Source: Roseivivax halotolerans
GTDB taxonomy: Bacteria > Pseudomonadota > Alphaproteobacteria > Rhodobacterales > Rhodobacteraceae
Length of the DNA: 64,000 nt
Assembly (NCBI RefSeq): GCF_900115815.1
Contig: NZ_FOXV01000007.1
Coordinates: forward strand, 1-64,000
Reading direction: 5' to 3'
Below, piece after piece: positions 17,689-26,149 of the stretch (position 1 is its first letter; each line of letters starts with the position of its first letter). The notes beneath the pieces are model-generated. The model ran no database searches. It saw nothing but the letters and a program-made list of their open reading frames with translations, and was not told where the DNA came from. The translations under genes were made by a program, and so were the position numbers.

Positions 17689-18947
17689 CAGCGGCGATCC
17701 CGTAAGGCCGCGACGACCATCGCGAGCAGCGACCAGATCAGACCAAGCCCCGAGGCGATGAGCGCGAGCGTTTCCCATCGGGCCGGGCGGAGCGCGGCCT
17801 CGGGCAAGGTGGGCGCGATATGCAAGGCGAGGTATCGGTCCCGGCGGTCCGCTTCAGCCAGTGCAGCTTCCAGATTGGCGCGGGCAAGCGTATAATTTTC
17901 CTCGGCAAAACGCAGATCCGTCGCCAAGGTCTCGAACATGCCCATAAGGTCCGCGAACGCCGGATCGGTGCCCAGCCCGTTTGCGCCTGCCCCAAGTCGG
18001 GCCTGCTCCTCCGAGATCCGCGCCGCGATCACCGCGACGCGGCCTTGTGCCGCCTCGATCCGGAAGCGTGCATCCGGGGCGGATTGGCGCAGAAGGTCGA
18101 CTTCGATCAAGGCGTCGGCAAGTTGCTCCTGAAGCGATGTCATGACCCCCATCCGAACCGCCAGCGCGGTCACCGGGTCGACAATTTGCGTTTCGTTGCG
18201 AAACCGCGTGAGTGCGACCCGTGCCGCGACAAGCTGGGCCTTCGCGCGATCGCGTTCGGCCCGCGCCTGGCCGATCCGGTCCTCTCGCGCCAAGGCCGAC
18301 AGGCGATTGATGAGATCGGAACTCTCCGCGACGATGGCGTTCGCGACCGCTTGTGCCTCCGCCGGAGAGAAGGCTTCGACCGTCAGCGACAGAAGGCCGG
18401 TGCCAGCCAGTCTGTCCACTCGAACACGCCTGTTCCAGTAGCGCGTCAGGGTCTCGATATCGCCCGGTCCGGCGAAGGCGAAGACCGGATCGCTATCGGG
18501 ATCGGACCAATCCGCCCCCGGCCCCGCCCAGAGACGACGCAAGTCGAGCGCCTTGTCGACCCGGGCCACCAGGTCCGGGCTCGTGATGAAGTCATGCAGG
18601 ATATCGGTATCCGAGGAGGATGCGGTCGACAGATCCGCCATACCGCCAAGGAGTTCAACGGCGCTGTTCGCCTCCTCGGTTCGTACCGAAAAGCCCGTCT
18701 CGGAGAGAAAGCGCGGCGCGGCGCGGTTCCAGAGATACGAGGACGCGAGCAGAACGGGTAAAGCGATCATCAGGGCGGCTGATAGGCCGAGGGCTGCCAT
18801 TCGCGGAAATCTGCGCGGTGTGCTTGTCTTGGGACTCATGATCCGAGGGGCCGGCACGCCCTCGCTCTCGCTCTCGCGAAGCCGTGCGAACAGGGCGGCA
18901 CGGCCTTCGTGTCTCGGCGTCAGGCTGATGTCGGATAGGGCGCTCAT
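17688..18947 (-). CDS. kpsE: Capsule polysaccharide export inner-membrane protein (KpsE/CtrB-like)
   Basis: A 419-residue polysaccharide co-polymerase-type protein of the ABC-dependent capsule pathway, which bridges the inner-membrane transporter to the outer-membrane exporter. It has a cytoplasmic N-terminus, a membrane helix around residues 51-70 (ALGLSAALMIALPVLLASSYL), a long periplasmic region rich in heptad-like Ala/Arg/Glu stretches (coiled coil), and a second helix near the C-terminus (TLALIASGLGLIWSLLAMVVA). Its ATG overlaps the upstream sulfotransferase stop (ATGA). No KpsD-like outer-membrane partner is in the window. Confidence 0.85.
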   Translation of the reverse strand: MSALSDISLTPRHEGRAALFARLRESESEGVPAPRIMSPKTSTPRRFPRMAALGLSAALMIALPVLLASSYLWNRAAPRFLSETGFSVRTEEANSAVELLGGMADLSTASSSDTDILHDFITSPDLVARVDKALDLRRLWAGPGADWSDPDSDPVFAFAGPGDIETLTRYWNRRVRVDRLAGTGLLSLTVEAFSPAEAQAVANAIVAESSDLINRLSALAREDRIGQARAERDRAKAQLVAARVALTRFRNETQIVDPVTALAVRMGVMTSLQEQLADALIEVDLLRQSAPDARFRIEAAQGRVAVIAARISEEQARLGAGANGLGTDPAFADLMGMFETLATDLRFAEENYTLARANLEAALAEADRRDRYLALHIAPTLPEAALRPARWETLALIASGLGLIWSLLAMVVAALRDRR

Positions 18948-19744
18948 GCAGCGGCTCCTCTGGGCGTGGCGGAGATCTTTGGTGGCGCGAGGCCGAGGCG
19001 GGCCATCAACGCCTGGTCCGGCGCGACCCAATCGGCGAGCTGTGCTGCGCCATCCGGTGAGAGGACCGCGGCGAGATCCGGCCAGCGCGGACCCGTCCCC
19101 GGCCCGCGGTTGACCTCCGTGAGGCGAATTTCCCTGCCCAGCCAAATGGACAGATCGACCTCGAGGGTGCCGAGGTCGCGCTGATCGTAGACACCGTCGA
19201 GCTGCCGCGCCGCAAGCACTGCGCGGCTGATGAGATCGGGCCGAAGGAAATGCGCGATCTGAGAATGGCCCCGGATCCGCCGGGTCACGAGGTAGCTGCA
19301 ATAGGGTGCGTGATAGTGATCGGCGATGAAGCGCCGCCATTCTTTGTCACCGCCGAAGAAATACGCCTCGGCCGACCAGCGCAGGGCGCGCGAGAGCCCC
19401 GTGTGCTGCCCCTGCTCAAGCGCGCTTGCGTCCATCTGCGATGCCTTACGCCGCAGGTAGAAATAGAAGGAGGCAATCCGTTCGAGCGGATCACGCAGAA
19501 CCGTGAACGTGCGGGTCCCGGGCCCAAGCGTTTCCAGCGATTCCCAGTCGATATGGCCGCTATAGACCCGGTATCCGGGCGGAAACTGAGCCCGCCCGCG
19601 GCCCGCTTGGCTATGCACCCGCACTGGAGATATCGCGGGTGCGCCGACCGCCTGCGCGATCGCTTGATGAACGGCCTGTCCCGCCGTCTTCGGGATATGC
19701 AGAAAAACGAGTTTGCGCGCGGTCTGATCGGGGTGGAGGCTCAT
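18944..19744 (-). CDS. Sulfotransferase family 2 domain protein
   Basis: A 266-residue protein with the sulfotransferase loop [18 protein letters not shown] (about residues 12-29) and the 3'-phosphate motif [21 protein letters not shown] (about residues 79-99). This HIPKTAG type belongs to the carbohydrate sulfotransferase branch (sulfotransfer_2, as in heparan and galactose sulfotransferases) and differs from the GAQKAGT type at 16055. It overlaps kpsE and the acetyltransferase gene by four bases each, making it an integral member of the capsule operon. Likely role: O-sulfation of a capsule sugar. Confidence 0.85.
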   Translation of the reverse strand: MSLHPDQTARKLVFLHIPKTAGQAVHQAIAQAVGAPAISPVRVHSQAGRGRAQFPPGYRVYSGHIDWESLETLGPGTRTFTVLRDPLERIASFYFYLRRKASQMDASALEQGQHTGLSRALRWSAEAYFFGGDKEWRRFIADHYHAPYCSYLVTRRIRGHSQIAHFLRPDLISRAVLAARQLDGVYDQRDLGTLEVDLSIWLGREIRLTEVNRGPGTGPRWPDLAAVLSPDGAAQLADWVAPDQALMARLGLAPPKISATPRGAAA

Positions 19745-20469
19745 TCGGGTACCTTCGAAAGATCAAGGACATCGCAGTCGAACGGGGGCTCTGATGTCAT
19801 TGCACCAAGCCCCTCAAGGAACGTGCGAGGATCCGAGGGGTCGAGGTGCGACAGCTGCCACGGCGCCCATTGCCACCATCGATGTTCGAGAAGACCTGCA
19901 ACGATTTCCGGCGCGTGTCGCATCCGGATCAAGCGCGCAGGTGCGCCGGCGACAATGCCGTAGGCCGGAACGTCGCGGGTCACGACGGATCCGGCCCCGA
20001 TCACCGCCCCGTCGCCAATCGTGACCCCTGCGGTGATGATCGCGCCATGTCCGATCCAGACATCATTGCCGATCATCGTGATCTCGAGGCGGGTCGGCGG
20101 GCCGTTGGAGCAGCGCGGCGGCGCGGAGCTGCGAAATTCTTCGGCACCGCTGAAGCCGCGCTTGAGGTCGAAGAGGCGAGATCCGAGATAGAAGGCAGGG
20201 CTCGTCGACACCCAATCCAGTGGATGATTCTGCCGGCCGATCTGAACGTCCTCGCCGATCGAACAATAACGGCCGATCCGAGCGGCGCAGGCATATCCCG
20301 ACACTTGGTAGGAAAAGGCACCGAGTTCGAGCATCTGCTCGAACCGGGTCCATTTCAGGCTCGACGGCGCTTCGATCCGGCCGGTATCGGGAAGACGAAC
20401 ACGGCCGCCCGGTCGCGGCAGGGCCTCTATTCCGCGCGCGGCGAGCCAGTCTATGCCAACTTCGCTCAT
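19741..20469 (-). CDS. CatB-related O-acetyltransferase (hexapeptide family)
   Basis: A 242-residue left-handed beta-helix acyltransferase. Hexapeptide repeats run through [22 protein letters not shown] and the later [33 protein letters not shown]. The His in QNHPLDW matches the catalytic position of CatB/VAT-type xenobiotic and sugar acetyltransferases. Placed between a glycosyltransferase and a sulfotransferase in overlapping frames, it most likely O-acetylates a capsule sugar with acetyl-CoA. A drug-inactivating role is unlikely from context. Confidence 0.85.
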   Translation of the reverse strand: MSEVGIDWLAARGIEALPRPGGRVRLPDTGRIEAPSSLKWTRFEQMLELGAFSYQVSGYACAARIGRYCSIGEDVQIGRQNHPLDWVSTSPAFYLGSRLFDLKRGFSGAEEFRSSAPPRCSNGPPTRLEITMIGNDVWIGHGAIITAGVTIGDGAVIGAGSVVTRDVPAYGIVAGAPARLIRMRHAPEIVAGLLEHRWWQWAPWQLSHLDPSDPRTFLEGLGAMTSEPPFDCDVLDLSKVPE

Positions 20470-23051
20470 CCGTCTGTTCCGGTCGCTGCGGCACGTGGCA
20501 GCTTGTGCCGTAGCGCGGCGGGGGAGCGATGCATATGAGTAATGCCGGCGTGTCGTTCAGCGAGGGCGCAGGTCGCAAGCGCGGTCATAACAGCACGCGC
20601 CATCGCTTGGGGGTCATCCGGAAGGAACGGCAAGACATGGCCGTTCCAGGCAGAGGCGAGGGTCTCGCCCTGCGCTCCGAGGTCGAACCCGTAGACCGGG
20701 CGGCCCGTGGCAAGCGCCTCGTGCAAGGCGTAGCAGAACGTCTCCGGCCAGATCGACGGGATGAGCCAATGGGTCACGCCGTGCTGTTCGGCAAGACTTT
20801 GAATCTCTTCGGGTCGATAGGGGCCTGTCTGTAGAATGTCCGGCGGCAATGAGAAACCGGGTGCGATCCTGCCGATCACGACGAGACGCGGGTGCCCGGT
20901 TTCGGCACACAGACTCGCCAGGGCCGAGACGATGGCCGCACCTTTCTGCGGTCCGATCGCGCCGAGGATACCGAGCGTGGGCGGCCGGTTCGGATGCCTG
21001 ACCACCGGCACTTGTGACGGCAGCCGAAGCCCGTGCGGTGCAACCGTGATCGCCGGTACCAGGTCCGGCCATGCGCCGCGCACAAGTTTTGCCGAGGCTT
21101 CGGAGAAACAGGTAATCGAAGCTTGTTTCGCAAATCCATGCCAGGCCGCGCGCCATGCGGCAAGCGACACGTCGCGACCGTCCGGCCGCCGACTGCGATG
21201 GGCGCGATCGCGGGAGGTGAGGCTCGGCAGGCCGTGAAAGACGCCGTGGCTGTCCAGAAGCGTGTAGGACGGCGAGAGAGGAAAGTAGTCGTGAACTTCG
21301 AGCTCGGCAGTATCTGCAGGCCCGATCAAACTCCGCAGGATGGTAGGCAGCTCCACCGGGTCGCGGTCGCCGACGCCGCAGGCATAGACGATGTGCTTGC
21401 GGGGCAGGATCGACAACAGTTCGGTGATGGTGGACGTGTCATCGCATGCACCCTCGCTCTCTCCCCAGGGGGTGATAAGCCGCAGCGTCCACCGCTGCGC
21501 GCCGCCGACGTCGAGCCGTATCACGGCCCGCCCCGACGCAAGACCGCGCGCCACCCGGTCTCTTATGGCGCGCTCGACGCCGCCGCCGAGGCTGTGCCCG
21601 AGGATGACCTCCACTGGCGCCATCGGTGTCGCTGCGCCCGCCCAAGCCAGCCCCAGCGCAAGCCGTGCCGTGCGTAGCGGATCTGTGCTTTTGAAGGCGG
21701 CGACCGCGGCTTCATAGCCTGGATAACGCGCACTTAGGCGGACATTGTTCCGCCTCAGCAGCGAGGCCTTTTCGGCGCCGAAGCTTGCGCCGCCCTGGTG
21801 TTCTACGAAGACCCCCATATGGCCGAGGTGCCGCCCCCCCATCGCGAGGATGCGGCGGCACCAATCGACTTCCTCGCCATAGCCGCGCCCGAAGGTTTCG
21901 TCGAAGCGCGGGCAACGCGACAGCCAGGCCCGTGAAATCGCCATGCAAAAGCCGATGCCGGTCGGCAGATCAGCCAGCGCCCCATCTGGGTCGAGCCGCG
22001 CGGCGACCTGGTCGATCGCCTCTGCCATGTCCGCGCGCAGGGGAACGTCGCGGCAGATGACGGGGGCCGACAGGATCTCCGCGGCATTCGAGGCGGGCGT
22101 CACGCTCGCGACGCGTCCATGGACGGCGAAGGGACGCAGCAGCCGTGTGGCCCAATGCGCCGGCAGCATCGCGTCCGAGTTCAGCAGGAGGATAGGTCCG
22201 GTCTCCTTCCGGGCCAAAGCCGCGCGGAAGCCGCGATTCACCGAGCGGATAAATCCGACATTCTCGCGGTTCTCCAGCAAAGTGACGCGTGAAAGGCGCG
22301 CTGGCTCCGTCGCCCAGTCCTGCAGAAACGGCCGCATGCGCGGATCGGTCGAGCAATCCTCGATCAAGATGAGATGCCAGGGAATGTCGGTATGCGCCTC
22401 GATTCGCGTCAGCACGTCGAGCAAGAGATCGAAGCCGTTATACACGGGCAGCACGACGGTCACGTCGGGCGCCGCCATCGGGGGATCATGCGGTTCGGAC
22501 CGGATCATGCCGTGGAGAAGCGGCCCGGGGCGCGCCACCTCCGAGAACCCGAGCAACGCTTTCACGCGCGCACGCTGGTGGGGATTCCGGGTCAAACGCC
22601 AGCCGATCGCGGCGGGCATGGCGCGCAGAAGGCGCAGTGCAAAGCCTGGGATAAGGTGCCAACGTCCAAGCGGGGGCCTGGGCAAACTGAGATTATTGAT
22701 GCCCGCCTCGGGCCCGCCGGTCTCGAAGATCAGGCCGGGCGGTGCGCTGCGCCGGAGATTACCCGGCATCGCCGGAACGGACAGGCAAAAGCCAGCCCCC
22801 GATAGACCGGAGGCGGCGACATCGGCCCGTTGCAACGTTGCCGGGCAGGACACGCTGGCTGCGCCGTGAACGAGCCGAACCGCTTCGGCTGCGACCCAGC
22901 CTTCCACCACGAGCCGCCCGTCCGCATAGGAAATTCTGTCGACATGTCCGACCCGTGTCCCACCGCGATCGTGTATTGCGGGTCCATCGCAGCTGGCTTG
23001 CAACTGCCGAGCCGCATAGAGATCGAACAAGGCCGCTAGTCGTCGCAACAT
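20466..23051 (-). CDS. Large two-domain glycosyltransferase (GT2 plus GT4)
   Basis: An 861-residue protein. Residues ~195-430 form a GT-A fold GT2 domain ([28 protein letters not shown], later [13 protein letters not shown]). Residues ~560-845 are a GT-B fold GT4-like domain ([50 protein letters not shown]). The N-terminal ~190 residues are unassigned. It is the only glycosyltransferase inside the kps operon, so it may be a dual-activity capsule polymerase. It overlaps the acetyltransferase gene. The ATG at 23051 is preferred; an in-frame GTG at 23099 would add 16 residues. Confidence 0.85.
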   Translation of the reverse strand: MLRRLAALFDLYAARQLQASCDGPAIHDRGGTRVGHVDRISYADGRLVVEGWVAAEAVRLVHGAASVSCPATLQRADVAASGLSGAGFCLSVPAMPGNLRRSAPPGLIFETGGPEAGINNLSLPRPPLGRWHLIPGFALRLLRAMPAAIGWRLTRNPHQRARVKALLGFSEVARPGPLLHGMIRSEPHDPPMAAPDVTVVLPVYNGFDLLLDVLTRIEAHTDIPWHLILIEDCSTDPRMRPFLQDWATEPARLSRVTLLENRENVGFIRSVNRGFRAALARKETGPILLLNSDAMLPAHWATRLLRPFAVHGRVASVTPASNAAEILSAPVICRDVPLRADMAEAIDQVAARLDPDGALADLPTGIGFCMAISRAWLSRCPRFDETFGRGYGEEVDWCRRILAMGGRHLGHMGVFVEHQGGASFGAEKASLLRRNNVRLSARYPGYEAAVAAFKSTDPLRTARLALGLAWAGAATPMAPVEVILGHSLGGGVERAIRDRVARGLASGRAVIRLDVGGAQRWTLRLITPWGESEGACDDTSTITELLSILPRKHIVYACGVGDRDPVELPTILRSLIGPADTAELEVHDYFPLSPSYTLLDSHGVFHGLPSLTSRDRAHRSRRPDGRDVSLAAWRAAWHGFAKQASITCFSEASAKLVRGAWPDLVPAITVAPHGLRLPSQVPVVRHPNRPPTLGILGAIGPQKGAAIVSALASLCAETGHPRLVVIGRIAPGFSLPPDILQTGPYRPEEIQSLAEQHGVTHWLIPSIWPETFCYALHEALATGRPVYGFDLGAQGETLASAWNGHVLPFLPDDPQAMARAVMTALATCALAERHAGITHMHRSPAALRHKLPRAAATGTDG

Positions 23052-23394
23052 GGCGTTCTGCCCCCGGCAAGAGAATCTGACCGGACCACCAAAACGCACG
23101 GAGCCTTAAGCCCCGGTTTATGCGGACCACATCGCCTGCAAAAACCGCCTGCGGCAGGTGGATTGGAACGTTCGCTTGGGCATCCTGTGCCAAGAACGGG
23201 TTGTCACGCAGCGAACGTCTACCAAACGCACCAGCGCGCCAGACACGCAAGAAGCGTGCAGCGCCGGTCTGCTGACGTTCCTCAGGGTCAATCCAGTGCG
23301 GGATTCCGTCCGAAGGGTCACCGGCGGTGCTGATCTTGGTCGCAACCCTGTGCGTCCGGTCTTCAACCGGGCGAAAACGGTGCCCTTGTACGGC
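23052..23394. other. Non-coding stretch between kdsA and the kps glycosyltransferase
   Basis: No convincing gene is seen on either strand. On the minus strand it holds a terminator after kdsA (23140-23161) and, presumably, the promoter of the kps operon. No clear -35/-10 pair could be picked by eye. Confidence 0.6.
23140..23161 (-). terminator. Intrinsic terminator downstream of kdsA
   Basis: Read on the minus strand, a stem of six pairs with one A-C mismatch (arms at 23155-23161 and 23145-23151, three-base loop) is followed directly by five T residues (23144-23140). It would end the kdsD-kdsB-kdsA transcript and separate it from the kps glycosyltransferase operon. Confidence 0.6.
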
Positions 23395-24216
23395 TCAGCG
23401 CGCCTTGGTCAGCCGGTCGATCGCGGCGAGGCCCTCCAAAAGCGATTGCAGCTTGTCGATCGGGACCATGTTCGGCCCGTCGCTCGGGGCATTGTCAGGG
23501 TCTTCATGCGTTTCGATGAACACCGCCGCGCAGCCGACGGCGATGGCCGCGCGCGCCAGAGGCTCCACGAATTCGCGCTGTCCGCCCGTGGAGGTGCCTT
23601 GCCCGCCCGGAAGCTGAACCGAATGGGTCGCATCGAACACGACCGGGTAGCCGGTCTCGCCCATGATCGGCAGTGACCGCATGTCCGAGACCAGCATGTT
23701 GTAGCCGAAACTCGCCCCCCGCTCGCAGAGCATGATGCGCTCGTTGCCCGTCGAGGCGATCTTGTCGGCGACATTGCCCATGTCCCAAGGCGCAAGGAAC
23801 TGGCCCTTCTTGACGTTGATCGCAGCGCCGGTCTCTCCTGCGGCGAGGAGAAGGTCGGTCTGCCGCGACAGGAAGGCGGGGATCTGGAGGATATCGACCA
23901 CCTTGGCCGCCGGCGCGCAATGTTCGGGCGCATGAACGTCGGTCAGGACGGGCACGTCGAATTCCGCTTTGATAGTGCCTAATATCTCCAGCCCTGCCTC
24001 CATGCCGAGCCCGCGCTTGCCACCAAGCGAGGAGCGGTTCGCCTTGTCGTAGCTCGCCTTGAAGACCCAGGGCACGCCTGCCGCATCCGCCGCGTCGGCG
24101 ATCCGGGCCGCCAGCATCCGCGCGTGATCGAGGCTCTCGAGCTGGCATGGCCCGGCGATCAGGGCGAACGGCGCCGAATTGGAGAGTGTTAGCTTGCCGA
24201 CAGAGACGTCTTTCAT
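23395..24216 (-). CDS. kdsA: 3-deoxy-8-phosphooctulonate synthase
   Basis: A 273-residue cytoplasmic aldolase that joins arabinose 5-phosphate and phosphoenolpyruvate to Kdo 8-phosphate. Family segments seen are [16 protein letters not shown] near the start, [14 protein letters not shown], and [25 protein letters not shown]. The length is normal. The ATG overlaps the kdsB stop. With kdsB and kdsD it forms a complete CMP-Kdo supply unit up to the phosphatase step. Position beside kpsE/kpsT suggests it feeds the Kdo linker of the capsule, although it may also serve lipopolysaccharide. Confidence 0.95.
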   Translation of the reverse strand: MKDVSVGKLTLSNSAPFALIAGPCQLESLDHARMLAARIADAADAAGVPWVFKASYDKANRSSLGGKRGLGMEAGLEILGTIKAEFDVPVLTDVHAPEHCAPAAKVVDILQIPAFLSRQTDLLLAAGETGAAINVKKGQFLAPWDMGNVADKIASTGNERIMLCERGASFGYNMLVSDMRSLPIMGETGYPVVFDATHSVQLPGGQGTSTGGQREFVEPLARAAIAVGCAAVFIETHEDPDNAPSDGPNMVPIDKLQSLLEGLAAIDRLTKAR

Positions 24217-25001
24217 GACAGACCTTCCTTGGCGAGCACGGCTTCGATCCGTGCCACGTCGATGGGGTTGTTGAGTTCCCAGAACACCCGGCCCCGCGCC
24301 TCGACCTCGACGCAGGTCACGGGCCAGCCATTCTCGAGGAATCGCAGTTGTTCGAGCCCTTCGGCTGCCTCGAGCGGGCCTTCCGGCCAGCCGGCATAGG
24401 CGTCGAGCGCGGCCGGGCGGTAGGCGTAGACGCCCACGTGATGCCAGACCTCGGGCGGTGCTTCGAGGCTGGCCACGTAGGGCAGCACCTCTTTGGAGAA
24501 ATAAAGCGCGGTGCCGTCCGCGCGCATGACCGCCGTCGTGCCGCCGACGCGGCCCTCCTTGCGGTCGGTGACGAAATTGGCGAGCGTCTCGGCCTCCGTG
24601 CGCAGGACGGGCGTTGCCATCTGCACCCGCTCGTCCGCCATCGCCGCGATGAGCGCATCGAGGAACCAGACGGGCGTCAGCGGCGCGTCGCCTTGCAGGT
24701 TCACCACCACGTCAGGCGGCGTGCCAAGCTGGGCGAGACCCTCGGCGCAGCGTTCGGTGCCGTTCCGGGCAGCCGAGCTCGTCATCAGCACCTCGGCCCC
24801 GAACCCTTCCGCTGCATCGCGGATGCGCGCATCGTCGGTCAGGACATAGACCGCATCGACCCCGGCGACGCCCTGCGCGGCCTCCCAGCTGCGCTGGATC
24901 AGGGTCTTTTTCTCGCCCGTCGCACCCGTCAGCTCGACCAGCGGTTTGCCGGGATAGCGCGAGGAGGCGTAGCGCGCGGGAATGAAGACGACGGTCTTCA
25001 T
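24213..25001 (-). CDS. kdsB: 3-deoxy-manno-octulosonate cytidylyltransferase
   Basis: A 262-residue enzyme activating Kdo with CTP to CMP-Kdo. The N-terminal nucleotide-binding motif is [15 protein letters not shown], with the diagnostic [25 protein letters not shown] and [10 protein letters not shown] (usually QGDEP, here with Ala). It overlaps kdsA and kdsD by four bases on each side. In group 2 capsule loci the equivalent gene is kpsU. It may be a capsule-dedicated copy or the only copy, which cannot be told from this window. Confidence 0.93.
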   Translation of the reverse strand: MKTVVFIPARYASSRYPGKPLVELTGATGEKKTLIQRSWEAAQGVAGVDAVYVLTDDARIRDAAEGFGAEVLMTSSAARNGTERCAEGLAQLGTPPDVVVNLQGDAPLTPVWFLDALIAAMADERVQMATPVLRTEAETLANFVTDRKEGRVGGTTAVMRADGTALYFSKEVLPYVASLEAPPEVWHHVGVYAYRPAALDAYAGWPEGPLEAAEGLEQLRFLENGWPVTCVEVEARGRVFWELNNPIDVARIEAVLAKEGLS

Positions 25002-25981
25002 GCGACCCCCGCCCGCAGCGCGTCATGGATATGAACGAGACCCTGGAGTGCGCCGGTCTCATCGACCACGAACAGCGCCGAGATCTTGCGTGCGTTCATC
25101 ACGCCCAAAGCCTCGACCAGAAGCGCGTCGGGCAGGATCGTGGTCGGCGTCTTGGTCGCCACCTCGCCGGCTTTGCGGGCCATCAGCCCGTCGAGATTGC
25201 GGCGCAAGTCGCCGTCGGTGATGACGCCCCTCAGAGCGCTTTCCTCGACGACGGCCGCAACGCCGAAGCCCTTCGCGGTCATCTCGATCAACGTCTCGCC
25301 CATATCCGTATCGGGCGCGACGACCGGCAGCTCGGTGCCTTTGTGCATGACCGCGGCCACGCTCAGAAGCTGCGCGCCGAGGGTACCGCCGGGATGGAAG
25401 GAGTGGAAACTGTCCCGGTCGAAGCCGCGCGCCTCCATCAGCGCCACCGCCAGCGCATCGCCGAGGGCCAGCGTCATGGTCGTCGAGGTGGTCGGGGCGA
25501 GCCGCAGCGAGCAGGCTTCAGGCGCGTCCGGCAGCACAAGCAGGAAATCCGATTGCCGCGCCAGCGTCGATTGCGCGTTGCGGGTGATCGCCACCATCGG
25601 CACGGCGAAGCGGCGCGTATGGGCGATGATGTCCACAAGCTCGCGCGTCTCGCCGGAATTGGAGATCAGGATCACCGCATCCTCGCGCGTGATCATGCCG
25701 AGATCGCCGTGACTGGCCTCTCCGGGATGCACGAATTGCGCGGGACTGCCCGTCGAGGCGAGTGTCGCGGCGATCTTCGCGGCGATATGGCCCGATTTGC
25801 CCATGCCGGAGACGATGATCCGGCCCGGTATCTCCAGAAGCCGCGCGACCGCCGGGGCGAAATCCGCCGACAGCTCGTCGGCAAGCAGCGACAGGCCGGC
25901 GCTTTCGGTTCGCAGCACGTCGCGCGCGATCTCCGCTGAGCCGCGGGTCAGGTCCGCCGGGTCTCGGGAAGCTGCTGTCAT
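24998..25981 (-). CDS. kdsD: Arabinose-5-phosphate isomerase (KdsD/KpsF)
   Basis: A 327-residue isomerase converting ribulose 5-phosphate to arabinose 5-phosphate, the first step toward Kdo. Residues ~40-175 are a SIS domain (IIVSGMGKSGHIAAKIAATLASTGSPAQFVHPGEASHGDLGMI). Residues ~205-327 carry two CBS domains (ELPVVAPDTDMGETLIEMTAKGFG; ISALFVVDETGALQGLVHIHDALRAG). It heads the kds operon and is divergent from the glycosidase-like RTX gene across a 168-base region. The kpsF form in capsule clusters has the same architecture. Confidence 0.94.
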   Translation of the reverse strand: MTAASRDPADLTRGSAEIARDVLRTESAGLSLLADELSADFAPAVARLLEIPGRIIVSGMGKSGHIAAKIAATLASTGSPAQFVHPGEASHGDLGMITREDAVILISNSGETRELVDIIAHTRRFAVPMVAITRNAQSTLARQSDFLLVLPDAPEACSLRLAPTTSTTMTLALGDALAVALMEARGFDRDSFHSFHPGGTLGAQLLSVAAVMHKGTELPVVAPDTDMGETLIEMTAKGFGVAAVVEESALRGVITDGDLRRNLDGLMARKAGEVATKTPTTILPDALLVEALGVMNARKISALFVVDETGALQGLVHIHDALRAGVA

Positions 25982-26149
25982 CTCGTGGCCTTTCGCGGTC
26001 CCGCTCTCTTGAGCTGGTGATAACCCTGCCGCACGCGGGTGTCCACGCGCGGGGCCCGATGCCTCATTCGTGATGCCTCGGCCCGATTGCGGCAGGGCGG
26101 GCGATCAGCCTAGAGTGCGGCTTGGTTTACTGCCAGTCTGGAGTTCCCT

